From JAHEFT01 sp963766195 (GTDB lineage Bacteria; Pseudomonadota; Gammaproteobacteria; Xanthomonadales; SZUA-36), in assembly GCA_963766195.1 (NCBI GenBank), contig CAVXYY010000013.1:1-64000 (forward strand): 64,000 nucleotides of DNA. The letters run 5' to 3'. Shown here piece after piece: positions 50,716 to 61,030 of the stretch; the first letter of the stretch is position 1; the number at the start of each line of letters is the position of its first letter. Below the pieces are notes generated by a model. That model had not been told where the DNA came from, did no database searches, and saw only the letters and a list, made by a program, of their open reading frames with translations. The position numbers were made by a program, and so were the translations under genes.

Positions 50716-53526
50716 ATGAAAATCCTGGCCACCAACGTTTATCTTGGCCCCAGCCTGTATGCCCACTTTCCCGTCATCAGGCACCAGGTGGATATCGGCA
50801 TACTGGAAGAGTGGCCGTCCGTCCGACTCGGCGCGGAGTTCATCGACGCACTGGTCACTGCCCTGCCCGGCTTGTCGAATCATGGCTGTTCCTTCGGTGA
50901 ACCCGGCGGTTTGCTGCGCCGCCTGAGGGAGGACGAGGGTACCTGGATGGCCCATATCTGGGAGCATGCCGCGATCGAGTTGCAGAACATGGCCGGTTCC
51001 GATGTGTCTTTTGGCAAGACGCGCGGTATCGGACCGGTTGGTCAGTACAACATGGTGTTCCAGTACAAGCAAAGGGAGGTGGGACTCGAAGCAGCCCGGA
51101 TTTCCAGGCAACTCCTGCTGAATTTGCTGCCCGGGCACCTGAAAGAAGCATTGGCTGACGAACTGGAAGAGGGGTTCGATTTTGCACAGGAACGCGATGA
51201 TTTCATCCGCTTCGCCCAGCGCAAGGAATTGGGTCCGAGCACGGCGTCGCTGGTCAAAGCGGCGGAAGAACGTGAAATCCCCTATCTCAGGCTGAACAAA
51301 TATTCGCTGGTCCAGTTTGGTCATGGCCGCTACCAGCAGCGTATCCAGGCCACTATCACCAGCAAGACCCCGCACATCGCCGTGGAAATTTCCTGCGACA
51401 AAGAGGACACGCACAACTTGCTGCGGGACCTGGGCTTGCCGGTGCCTGAACAACACCTGGTCAGTTCCGAACGCGGCGCCGCACGGGCCGCCTCGCGGAT
51501 CGGTTTTCCCGTCGTGGTTAAACCGCTCGATGCCAATCACGGCCGCGGAGTGTCGATCAACCTGGTGAGCGAAGAACAGGTCATGGAGGCTTATGGAAAG
51601 GCCCTTGAAAGCGCCCGGGGAAACAGCGTCCTGGTGGAGAGCTTTATCGAGGGTATGGACCACCGCATGCTGGTGGTCAACAATGAATTGGTCGCCGTTG
51701 CCAAACGGGTGCCCGGCCACGTGGTGGGTGACGGCAAACACAGTATCCGGCAATTGGTCGATATCGTGAATGAAGACCCGAGGCGTGGCATAGGCCATGA
51801 GAAAGTACTGACCCGGCTGGAACTCGATCACCAGGCGGAGCGCCTGATGAAGAAGGCAGGTATGAGCCCGGACAGTGTTTTGCCGGAAGGCGAAGCATTT
51901 TTCCTTCGCTCAACCGCCAACCTCTCCACCGGGGGCACCGCCATCGACATGACCGACGTGGTGCACCCCGACAACCGTGAAATGGCGGTCCGCGCTATTC
52001 GGGCCATTGGCCTGGACGTCGGTGGCGTCGACTTTCTGACGCCTGACATCACAAAATCCTACAAGGAAGTGGGTGGCGCCATCGTCGAAGTAAACGCCGC
52101 GCCGGGTTTTCGCATGCACGTGGCACCGTCCGAAGGCAAGCCGCGAGATGTCGCCGGAAAGGTTATGGACATGCTGTTCCCGCCCGGAAGTCCGCGCCGG
52201 GTCCCGGTCGTCAGCATTACCGGCACGAACGGCAAAACCACGACATCCAGGATGCTGGCGCACATTCTGAAAACGGCCGGGCACACGGTGGGCATGACTT
52301 CCACTGACGGGGTCTACATTGACGGCCGCCTCTCGGTGAAAGGCGACATGACGGGCCCGGCTTCGGCGCATATCGTGCTGCGTGACCCGACTATTGACGT
52401 GGCGGTGCTGGAAACCGCGCGCGGCAGGCTTGCTGCGTGCCGGTCTCGGTTACCGCAGGTGCGACGTTTCGGCCTGCCTGAATGTCGCTTCGGACCATCT
52501 TGGCATCAAGGGGATTGATACACTCGAACAGCTGGCCGAGTTGAAGCGGATTCCCATTGAAGTTGCACGAAATACGGCGGTGCTGAACGCGGATGATGAG
52601 CGTTGCCTGCACATGGCGGATTACACCCAGGCCGAACACGTCTGTTACGTCACGATGAACCCGGCCCACGGCCTGGTGAAAGAGCACATCCGGGCCGGTG
52701 GCCGTGCCGTTGTGCTGGAGCAGGGGATCGGCGGGGACATGATCACCCTGTATGACAACGGCACGCATTTCCAGTTGTTATGGACCCACCTGATACCTGC
52801 AACGATGGACGGCAAAGCGACCCATAATGTGCAGAATGCAATGTTCGCTGCCGCGCTTGCCTTCAGCATCGGTAAATCCCTCGAGGACATCCGGCACGGG
52901 CTGCAGACGTTCAACTCGACGATTTTCCAGGCTCCGGGCCGGATGAATGTGTTCGACGAGCACCCCTTCCGCGTGATCCTGGACTACGGGCACAACGCGG
53001 CGGCCATTGCCAGCATCAGTCAGCTGGTCAGCCGGCTGGAGGTCGGCGGCAAACGCATTTGCGTGCTGGCGGCGCCGGGCGACCGCCGGGACGAAGACAT
53101 CCGCGCCATCGCGACAGGCGGCAGCCGGTCACTTCGATCATTACATTTGCAAGGCCGATGACAACCGGCGCGGCCGCGGACCGGATGAAGTGCCAGAAAT
53201 GCTGCGTGAGCAGTTATTGAAATCCGGGGTTGACGGGCAGCGGGTTGACGTGATTCCCGGCGAAGTCGATGCGGTGAAGGCGGCGCTGGAAATGGCCGGC
53301 AGAGGAGACCTGGTGGTGATTTTCGGGGACAACATCGAACGCTGCTGGAACCAGGTTGCCGGGCACCAGGTTGAAGCCGGGAGAAGCGGGCGGCCAGTCC
53401 CGGGAAAAGCCGGTACAGAGCTTTGTCGAAGAGGACCCCGAAGCCTTTACGCTGGAACCGGGCGCTGAACTGATCCGGGACGAGCGTGGTGTGCGTATTG
53501 CAAAGGTTGAAGAAGTGTCCGACTGA
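50716..53526 (+). CDS. cphA: Cyanophycin synthetase, three frameshifts
   Basis: About 936 residues when joined. The N-terminal domain (MKILATNVYLGPSLY...) is followed by an ATP-grasp domain at about residues 220-470 (VVKPLDANHGRGVSINL, LVESFIEGMDHRMLVV), which adds Asp to the backbone. The C-terminal Mur-ligase domain has the P-loop ITGTNGKTTTSRM (about residue 500), which adds Arg to side chains. Breaks near 52425, 53115 and 53390 shift frames; pieces such as LNVASDHLGIKGIDTLEQLA and FVEEDPEAFTLEPGAE then follow. The polymer stores nitrogen and carbon. Indel errors are likely because all domains remain readable. Confidence 0.92.
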
Positions 53527-53531
53527 ACCGG

Positions 53532-55254
53532 ATGAGCTTTCAATTAACAGACAGCCGGCGATTGACCGGGGCCAATCTTTACTGGGAACGTCCCGCCGCG
53601 ATCATTGATGTGGTGATAGACGGGCCGCCGGAACCGGTCATCCGCGCCTGGGAAGACGCCGCCGCCCACTGGTTGGACGCGGTCGGATACGCGGATGAAA
53701 AAACCTGCTTCCGGGTTTTTGACGGCGGCGCCAGCCTGTTGATCTCCGCGCCGATCGACGTTTTGTACTCAATGTGCGAGTTGAATGAGCTGGCTTGGGC
53801 CAGCGCCATGGCTGCCTGCGGATCCGGTGAAACGCCTGATCCGGTTGAAGAAATTCCGCGACTGACGCGCTTGTTCGACGAAGAACGGAATCCGGCGCTG
53901 CTGGCGCTGCAGGAAGCGGCCCGCCAGCACGGTGTGCCTTTCCTGTGGGACGATGACGCCGTTTCCCTGGGATTATGGCAAAACCGCCCGCCTCTGGAAG
54001 CCGGATGATTTGCCGGCGCCGGAAGTACTGGACTGGTCAACCTTCAGAGCGGTTCCGCTGGCCCTGGTGACCGGCACCAACGGCAAATCGACCACGGTTC
54101 GCATGACCGCCGCCATCCTGTCCGCAGCCGGTTACACGGCCGGTTTGACCTCAACCGATTTCATCCGGGTCGGGGACCGGATCATCCACCGTGGCGATTA
54201 TTCCGGAACCGGCGGGGCACGCATGCTGATGCGGCAGCCGGAGGTTGAGATCGCGGTGCTGGAAGTCGCCCGGGGCGGCCTGTTGCGCCGGGGCCTGGGT
54301 GTCGAGCACGCCGACGTGGCCGTGGTGACCAATGTCGCGGCGGATCACCTGGGCGAATACGGCATCAACTCGGTGGCCGAGCTGATCCAGGCCAAGCTCA
54401 TCGTTCGCCGGGCCCTGGAGAAGAACGCGCCGCTGGTGCTGAATGCAGACGACACCGGCCTGGTTGAATTTGCATCAAAGCTCGACCAGCGAATCATCTG
54501 GTTCAGTCTCGACCCGGACAACCCGCAGGTGAGAAATGCCGTGTCCCAGGGTCAAACCGTTTGCTGGCTGGAAGACGGCTGGCTGGTCGCCGCCCGGGGT
54601 GGTCATCAACGCCGGCAGGTGCCGGTGGCAGAAATTCCAGCCGCGATGACCGGAGTCGCGAGGCATAACATCAGGAATGCCCTGGCCGCGATGTGCGTAT
54701 CGCTGGCACTGGGTATCGGCGACGACCCGATCCGCACAGGCCTGGCCAGGTTTCGTGGTGATGAGCATGATAATCCGGGTCGCGGTAACTGGTTTGAGCG
54801 CCGGGTTGATGGCGGGCTGATCCGCATCCTGGTGGACTTTGCACACAATGAACACGGCATGAAAGCCCTGGTGGAAGCGATTGCGCAAGTTCCCGCGGAA
54901 CGGATCATTCTGCTGATTGGCCAGGCGGGCGACCGGTCGGATCAGGATATCAGCGACCTGGTGCGGGCAGCCTGCAGTGTCCGTCCGGACCGGTTACTGG
55001 TCACGGAATTGCCGGGTTATGAACGCGGCCGCAAGCCGTTCGAAGTGACGGAACTGATCAGGCGGGAGGCCATCCGGTTCGGAGTTCCGAAAAACGCAAT
55101 TGAAATTTTTGGCGGCCCCCTTGAAGCTACCGCGTCCGCCCTGGACAGGGCCTTGCCCGGTGACCTGCTGGTTTTATTGGCCCTGACGCAAAGAACGGAG
55201 GCCCTCTCCCTGATCCACGAATTCCTCGGAGACCGGAGCGGCGACCATGGCTAA
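53532..55254 (+). CDS. CphA-related stand-alone Mur ligase, one frameshift
   Basis: About 574 residues when joined across a break near 53980. The N-terminal ~150 residues (RRLTGANLYW; DVVIDGPPEP) resemble the N-terminal domain of cyanophycin synthetase. A Mur-ligase domain follows directly with an intact P-loop VTGTNGKSTTVRM, then LEVARGGLLRRGLGV and VTNVAADHLGEYGI. There is no ATP-grasp domain between them, so it cannot make the polyaspartate backbone. This is the opposite of CphA2, which keeps ATP-grasp and loses Mur function. It could ligate an amino acid to the polymer side chains. It starts 5 bp after cphA and overlaps tdk by 8 nt. Confidence 0.75.
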
Positions 55255-55924
55255 GCTCTATTTCTACTACTCCGCGATGAATGCAGGAAAGACTACCTTA
55301 CTGCTGCAATCGGCGCATAACTACCGCGAACGCGGCATGAACCCCCTGCTTTTTACGCCCGCGCTGGATGATCGTTACAGGGTCGGCATGATCCGGTCGA
55401 GGATTGGCCTGGAAGCCGAAGCGGTCGCTTTCTCCAGGGAGGACGACCTGTTTGAGTCTGTGCAGGAATGCTTGTCCAAACGGAACATACATTGTGTGCT
55501 GGTCGACGAAGCCCAGTTCCTCACGCGCGACCAGGTTTTCCAGTTGACCGAAGTGGTCGACCGGTTGAACATCCCCACGCTCTGCTTTGGACTGCGCACC
55601 GACTTTCAGGGTGAGTTGTTCGAAGGCAGCCGCTATCTGCTGGCCTGGGCGGACCAACTCGAGGAGCTGAAAACCATTTGTCATACCGGCAAGAAAGCCA
55701 CGATGGTGGTCCGGGTGGATGACGAGGGCTACGCACTGCGGGAAGGCTCACAGGTCGAGATCGGCGGGAATGAGCGCTACGTTTCCGTGAGCAGAAAAGA
55801 GTTCAAAAACGTTTTTTACGCCGGTAAACAGATCCGCCTGATCGATCCCCTGGAATCACAGCTGGCGGAGAATGGCGAAGAACAGGAAGACCTGCTGGAC
55901 CCGAAGCCGTCCAATAGGACTTAG
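55247..55924 (+). CDS. tdk: Thymidine kinase (type II) with degenerate zinc site
   Basis: A 225-residue deoxynucleoside kinase. P-loop YYSAMNAGKTT, Walker B-like CVLVDEAQFL, lasso loop region EIGGNERYVSVS. It phosphorylates thymidine for salvage. In E. coli the zinc ligands lie in CFCGRK and CRKH; here the matching segments read CHTGKK and SRKE, so three of four ligands are replaced and only Cys145 remains. The fold may have lost structural zinc. Coupled to the Mur-ligase gene by an 8-nt overlap. Confidence 0.9.
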   Translation: MAKLYFYYSAMNAGKTTLLLQSAHNYRERGMNPLLFTPALDDRYRVGMIRSRIGLEAEAVAFSREDDLFESVQECLSKRNIHCVLVDEAQFLTRDQVFQLTEVVDRLNIPTLCFGLRTDFQGELFEGSRYLLAWADQLEELKTICHTGKKATMVVRVDDEGYALREGSQVEIGGNERYVSVSRKEFKNVFYAGKQIRLIDPLESQLAENGEEQEDLLDPKPSNRT

Positions 55925-55929
55925 TTCTG

Positions 55930-56877
55930 CTAACGTTTGCGGCCCACAAACATCACGTGAGGGCCGTAATACCCCCATTTCCGGGACGTGAAGCACAACA
56001 GATAGGCATCCTGGAATCCCGCGCCCCGGAGTTTATCCAGAAAATCGAGGCCAAATTCGTGGTAGCAGAGAACGCCGCCTTCTGACAGCGGGTCGCCATG
56101 GTAGACCGGCTCCAGCAGGTGGCGGATGTTTCCTGCCGAATCGATTTCCGCCCGGGTGATCGTCTGGTCGAGAAAAGTGAACGGTACACTGATCAGGGCC
56201 TGTCCGCCGGGAACCAGCACACGGTAGAACTCGCGCAGGGCCTGCGCATAGTCCGGAACATGCTCGAGCACATCAAAACTCAGCACTGCCTCGAAACTGC
56301 GGTCCGCGAAACTCAGCCGGGTGACGTCTTCGACCCGGACCAGGCCTGAAGGCAGCCGGGTTTCGGTCCCTGGCGGCAAATCCGCGATGTATTCGCTGCC
56401 GATGCAGCCGGGATGGCGCGAAGCAAGGGTTTGAAACAGCGGCGTGACCGCCTCGGTCAGGTAAATTCGGTCGTCCGGCGACGGGTTGAACCAGCGCCTC
56501 GAAAACATGGATGCTGCTGCGCCAGCGGTTAATCAGGCCACAGCCCGGGCAGGTCATCGTTTCGCGCCAATTGTTGTCCCGGCGGATCAGTCCGGTGTCG
56601 ACGACAAACGCCCTGTTCGCGCTGGCAGACGTAACAAAAACCATCGACCGCTGGAAGGAATGACCTCAGGCGCAGCGCTGAAAGCGTCAGTTTTCGCAAA
56701 AAAGGCGCGCATGTCGGCCAGCCTGGTGACTCCCTGGTAGAAGTCGCCGTGAACGTTCTCCGGCGCGGGCCAGCGCTTGCTGCGGGACCGGTTCGCAAGC
56801 CGTCGGTCGATCATATCCCGGGCAGCACCAAAGTCCAGGTGAGCAATTGCGCTGCCTATTGATTGGTAGCTCTTCAT
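55930..56877 (-). CDS. SAM-dependent methyltransferase with N-terminal cysteine pairs, at least three frameshifts
   Basis: The 55930-56508 part is a type-11 methyltransferase domain (IADLPPGTETRL, VLSFDVLEHVPDYAQALREF and VLVPGGQALISVPF). The upstream frames, read in order, give a start at MKSYQSIGSAIAHLDFGAAR, then CYVC, then TCPGCGLINRW, i.e. two cysteine pairs suggestive of a zinc ribbon as in some nodulation/sugar C-methyltransferases. Breaks fall near 56510, 56600 and 56650. Substrate unknown. Convergent with tdk (5 bp apart). Confidence 0.6.
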
Positions 56878-56942
56878 GCGCCGGGTAACCGCCGTGATTC
56901 AGTGCTGATAGACTAACAGCAAAATGAATGCAGGAGATTGGT

Positions 56943-57143
56943 ATGCGTTTTCTCATCGTCTTGATCATCATTGCACTCCTGGTTTTCAAATTCTGGCCGG
57001 AACCAGCGGTGCCGCCCGTCGAGGAAACCTTCATCGGTCCGCAGATCCAGACTTTGAAAAAAGCGGAACAGGTGGAGCAGCAATACCAGGAAGCGCTCGA
57101 AAAGACCAATGAACGGATCGAGGCCGCCTCCGACGGGGGCTAA
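56943..57143 (+). CDS. Small membrane-anchored protein with coiled-coil tail
   Basis: A 66-residue ORF from MRFLIVLIIIALLVF (AGGAG 7 nt upstream; an alternative start lies 15 nt earlier). One N-terminal TM segment is followed by a Pro-rich hinge and a charged helix with heptad-like LKKAEQVEQQYQEALEK. Similar short proteins with a TM and helical tail occur in many gammaproteobacteria, without known function. Its end overlaps the convergent mutM by 4 nt. Confidence 0.7.
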   Translation: MRFLIVLIIIALLVFKFWPEPAVPPVEETFIGPQIQTLKKAEQVEQQYQEALEKTNERIEAASDGG

Positions 57144-57987
57144 CGTTGGCAGCGCGGGGGCAGTAGTAACTTGATCGCTGCCCGATCACTTTTCTCCGTA
57201 CAGGCGTCCTGGCACTGGAAACAGGGCAGGCCGGCTCTTTCGTACACCAGTAATTCCTGCGCAAAGTAACCCGGGTTACCGTCGGTGTTCTGAAAATCCC
57301 GCAAGGTAGTTCCGCCACGCCGGATGGCATGGCTCAGCACGTCGCGTATGGCGCCGGCAAGCGCGTCATAGCGCGCGGCCGAAATGCGGCCGGCGGGCCG
57401 TGCCGGATGGATGCCGGACATGAAAAGCGCCTCAGAAGCGTATATGTTTCCAACGCCGACCACGGTTTTGCCGTCCATGATGAAGTTTTTGACCGCACCT
57501 TTTCGCCCGCGGGCGTTCCGCCACAGGTGACTGCCGGAGAATGCTCCGGACAGGGGTTCGGGCCCGAGATTACCTCAGGAGTTTGTGGCCGGAAGCCGGC
57601 GGACTCCACCAGGTGAATACGCCGAACCTGCGGGGGTCGTTGAAACGGACGCATTTTCCGCTCTCTGACCACGATATCAACGTGGTCGTGTTTGCGCGGG
57701 GCGTCGTCGGCGTCGCATATTCTCAGCGAACCGGACATCCCCAGGTGGATCAGCAGTCCGCCCGATTCCTGCGCGATTGCGTCGGCTCACCGTCGTCCAG
57801 TTCGACCAGCAGGTATTTTGCGCGCCGCCAGCAGCGCGCCACGCGGCGTCCGCCGGGCCTGGTGGATTTCCGCCGGTACGGGCCAGCGCAGGCTGGGGTT
57901 GCGGACGACAATTTCACGGATCGAATGCCCGGTCAGGAAAGGCTCGATACCCCGAAGGGTGGTTTCAACTTCCGGTAATTCAGGCAA
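57140..57987 (-). CDS. mutM: Formamidopyrimidine-DNA glycosylase, multiple frameshifts
   Basis: The start PELPEVETTLRGIEP (after fMet) carries the catalytic Pro and Glu. Later pieces in other frames show MSGSLRICDADDAP, then DGKTVVGVGNIYASEALF (H2TH) and TDGNPGYFAQELLVYERAG. The C-terminal zinc finger reads CFQC, with QRSSYYCPR in a shifted frame and CQR at the stop. At least four indels occur (near 57790, 57680, 57530, and two compensating ones near 57160-57200). The enzyme removes 8-oxoguanine. Length fits the family when joined. Confidence 0.85.
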
Positions 57988-58009
57988 TCAGGGATGTCTC
58001 CGGTCAGGC

Positions 58010-58037
58010 GAAAAAAAACCCGCCGGGAAGGCGGGTC
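58010..58037 (-). terminator. Rho-independent terminator of rpmB-rpmG
   Basis: The stem ACCCGCC / GGCGGGT (7 bp, 5-nt loop) is followed on the minus strand by eight T residues. It lies 30 bp after rpmG and separates it from mutM. Confidence 0.85.
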
Positions 58038-58065
58038 TTTTCAATTTCCGTAAGGCCATGATCAA

Positions 58066-58233
58066 TTACTTGATCTTGCCTTCCTTGTACATGACGTGCT
58101 TGCGCACGACGGGATCGTACTTTTTCATTTCCATTTTTGCGGGCGTGTTCTTCTTGTTCTTGTCGGTCGTATAGAAGTGACCGGTGCCGGCAGAGGAAGT
58201 CAGGCGGATCTTGTCTCTTGCGCTCTTGGCCAT
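58066..58233 (-). CDS. rpmG: 50S ribosomal protein L33
   Basis: A 55-residue protein read from ATG 58233: MAKSARDKIRLTSSAGTGHF, then YTTDKNKKNTPAKMEMKKYD and PVVRKHVMYKEGKIK. This is the standard gammaproteobacterial L33 without zinc-binding cysteines. It follows rpmB by 16 nt. Confidence 0.97.
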   Translation of the reverse strand: MAKSARDKIRLTSSAGTGHFYTTDKNKKNTPAKMEMKKYDPVVRKHVMYKEGKIK

Positions 58234-58249
58234 TGTTCAAATCCTCCTT

Positions 58250-58486
58250 TTATACTTTTTCGCCGCGTGCCCGCAGGTCTTTCAGCACGACATCGATGCC
58301 TTTCTTGTCGATGATGCGCAGACCCTTGGTGGATACGCGAAGTTTAACCCAACGGTTTTCATTTTCCACCCAAAAACGGTGGCTGTGAAGGTTGGGCAAA
58401 AAACGCCGCTTACTCTTGATATTGGAGTGCGACACGTTATTTCCGGTTATAGGTCTTTTTCCGGTGACCTGGCAAACTCGTGACAT
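58250..58486 (-). CDS. rpmB: 50S ribosomal protein L28
   Basis: A 78-residue ribosomal protein with the typical start MSRVCQVTGKRPITGNNVSH and the WVKLRVSTKGLRIIDKKGI end. First gene of the rpmB-rpmG operon. The 116 bp beyond it (58487-58602) hold its promoter region, but no clear boxes were identified. Confidence 0.98.
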   Translation of the reverse strand: MSRVCQVTGKRPITGNNVSHSNIKSKRRFLPNLHSHRFWVENENRWVKLRVSTKGLRIIDKKGIDVVLKDLRARGEKV

Positions 58487-58602
58487 GGGAATTCCCGTTC
58501 AGATTCGTTCAAAAATTCAGCCGCACTTTATAACCCATCTGGCCAAATTATGCAAGGGCGGTGTTAAAAACCGCTGGAAATCAGGGACCGCTCGAGGCTG
58601 CT

Positions 58603-59262
58603 TCAGAGCATCCCGCGCGCGGCCATTGAAACCGGTGCGCCTTCACCCACCACGAAATGATCGAGCAGCCGGATGTCCAGCAAGGCCAGCGCATCTTTCA
58701 GGCGGCGCGTGATGGCCTGGTCGGCGAGACTCGGCTCGCTGATGCCGGAAGGATGGTTGTGCGCGACGATCAAAGCTGCAGCCCCGTAGCGGCAGGGCTT
58801 TTTCGGCTACCACCCTCGGATAGACCGTCGCGCCGTCTATGGTGCCGTAAAACAGTTCTTCGAAAGCAATGACCCGGTGCCGCGTATCCAGGAACAGGCA
58901 GGCGAAAACCTCGTTGGGATGGTCGCGCAAGCACGGTTTTCAGGTATTGCTCTGGTCGCCCCCGGGCTTTCCAGCGGGTCGCCGCGAACCAGCACCTGGT
59001 GCAGGTAACGCCGGGACAGTTCCAGAACCGCCAGCAGCTTGGCGGTTTTTGCCGGCCCCAACCCCCGTTGTGCCTCCAGTGCGTCACGCCGGGCCTGCAA
59101 CAGGCCGCGCAGTCCGCCGAAGTCATGCAGCAGGCTCTCGGCCAGTTCAATGACGGTGAGCTGCGCAGCGCCGGTGCCCAGCAGCGTAGCGAGGAGCTCG
59201 GTATCATCCAGTGCAGCGACGCCGTCGCTGGCCAGCTTTTCTCTCGGCAGGACTTTGCTCAT
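58603..59262 (-). CDS. radC: RadC-family JAB/MPN-domain protein, at least two frameshifts
   Basis: The N-terminal helix-hairpin-helix region is intact (LPREKLASDGVAALDDTELL, LGPAKTAKLLAVLEL). A break near 58930 shifts to DHPNEVFACLFLDTRHRVI, and one near 58790 to the JAMM metal site LIVAHNHPSGISEPS and the end VVGEGAPVSMAARGML. Joined length ~220 residues is normal. Despite its name, its role in DNA repair is disputed. Divergent from coaBC. Confidence 0.88.
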
Positions 59263-59362
59263 GCGGTCATTGTGACGGCGCGGGACTTGATCTGTTACGG
59301 AAAAATACCCTGAGGAGATGTAAGCTATTCACCTTGCAAGACAGAATTCGGAGTAAAAGCGG

Positions 59363-60607
59363 ATGAGCCGGCAAGCACATACTGCTGGGAGTGACCGGGG
59401 GGATAGCTGCTTACAAGTCAGCCGACCTGGTCCGGCGGTTGCGGGAAACAGGGGCAGATGTCAGGGTGGTCATGACACGCGGAGCGCTCGCATTCGTCAC
59501 GCCGCTGACCTTCCAGGCCGTTTCGGGAAACCCGGTTCACACGACCCTGCTGGATGAGGCGGCGGAAGCCGGAATGGGCCATATCGAACTCGCGCGCTGG
59601 GCTGACCAGGTTCTCGTTGCGCCGGCCACGGCGGACTTTATCGCCCGGCTGGCTCACGGGCTGGCGGACGACCTGCTTGATCAACGCTTTGCCTGGCGAC
59701 GACAGCCCCGCTGCTGCTCGCGCCTGCAATGAATCAGCAAATGTGGATGAATCCGGCAACCCGGGCCAATTGCGCATTGCTGCTGGAACGGGGGATACGA
59801 CTGGCGGGTCCGGCAAGCGGCAGCCAGGCCTGTGGTGAAACCGGTCCCGGAAGGATGATGGAACCTGCTGACCTGGTGGCCGCCCTGTCGAGTGAGCGCA
59901 ACGGCGGAATTGGCCGGAAAGCACGTGGTGGTGACGGCCGGGCCCACGCATGAGGACATTGATCCGGTGCGGTACATCGGAAACCGGTCCTCCGGGAAAA
60001 TGGGATTTGCAGTCGCAGAGGCGGCTGCGCGGGCCGGGGCACGGGTGAGCCTGGTGGCGGGTCCGGTGAATCTCGAGACGCCCGGCGGGCGTCCACCGGG
60101 TGAATGTGCGGGGCGCCCGTGAAATGCTCGACGCCGTGATGAAAGAAGCAGCAGGGGCTGACGTCTTTATCGGGGTCGCCGCCGTCGCCGACTATACGCC
60201 TGGAAAGTCCGCTGGACCGCAAAGTCAAAAAAGGCCCATCGAGGCTGAATCTCGAGCTGGTCAGCACGCCTGATATCGTGGCCGAGCGTCGCCGCGCTGG
60301 AGAACCGGCCATTCACCGTGGGCTTTGCCGCTGAAACCGAGAACCTCAGGGAAAACGCGCTTGAGAAGCTTTCACGCAAAAGGCTTGATATGATTGCCGC
60401 TAACCGGGTCGGGCAAAGCGGCCGGGGTTTTGAAAGCGAGAAAACGAAATTCTGATTTTGGTCCCCGGTGGTGAAAAAGACCTGGGCAAAGGAAGCAAGC
60501 AGCAGCTCGCCCGTCTCCTGATCGAGGAAGTGGCTGCGCGGCTCAAAGGAATGGATGACATTGAAGCCGGTTCAGATAAAAGTACTCGACCAGCGCCTGG
60601 GAGTTGA
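59363..60607 (+). CDS. coaBC: Bifunctional CoaBC (phosphopantothenoylcysteine decarboxylase/synthetase), seven frameshifts
   Basis: Two coenzyme A steps in one protein. CoaC half: HILLGVTGGIAAYKSADLVR, GHIELARWADQVLVAPATAD and the active-site LLAPAMNQQMW. CoaB half: HVVVTAGPTHEDIDPVRYI, NRSSGKMG and AAVADYTP with RKVKK nearby. Breaks are near 59370, 59681, 59893, 60083, 60197, 60281 and 60443. The true stop could be at 60607 or, if another indel exists, at the ATGA overlapping dut (60555). An essential gene this broken points to sequence error. Confidence 0.9.
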
Positions 60608-61018
60608 GTTTCCGCTTCCGGATTACGCAACGGCCGGTTCGGCGGGAATGGATCTCCGGGCCTGCCTCGATGAGACCATTGACGATTGCGCCGGGCGAAG
60701 ACCCGGCTGATTCCCACGGGATTCGCGATGCACATGCAGGATTCCGGAATGGCGGCGGTGATTCTTCCGCGTTCGGGTCTTGGACACAAACACGGCATCG
60801 TACTGGGTAACCTGGTCGGGCTGATAGACAGCGATTACCAGGGACAGGTGTTTGTCTCGTGCTGGAACCGGTCTGAGACCGGGTTCGTGGTAGAGCCCGG
60901 GGCGCGCATTGCCCAGCTGGTTTTCCTGCCCGTAGTTCAGGCCTGCTGGGAACGCGTTGAGGTGTTTGATTCTTCAGACCGGGGTGGTGGTGGATTCGGG
61001 CACACCGGGCATAGCTAA
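60555..61018 (+). CDS. dut: dUTP diphosphatase, two frameshifts
   Basis: Trimeric enzyme that hydrolyses dUTP to dUMP. Motif 1 region DYATAGSAGMDLRACLDE reads from ATG 60555. Breaks near 60672 and 60699 lead to TRLIPTGFAMHM. Then motif 2 LPRSGLGHKHG, motif 3 GLIDSDYQGQ, motif 4 RIAQLVFLPV and motif 5 RGGGGFGHTGHS. Usual length (~153 residues) when joined. Middle of the coaBC-dut-algC cluster. Confidence 0.92.
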
Positions 61019-61030
61019 GGGATTGCGATT

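Noticed and set aside
58004..58240. 78-codon minus-strand frame
   Set aside because: Shadow of rpmG (L33) read in another frame; it also runs through the terminator.
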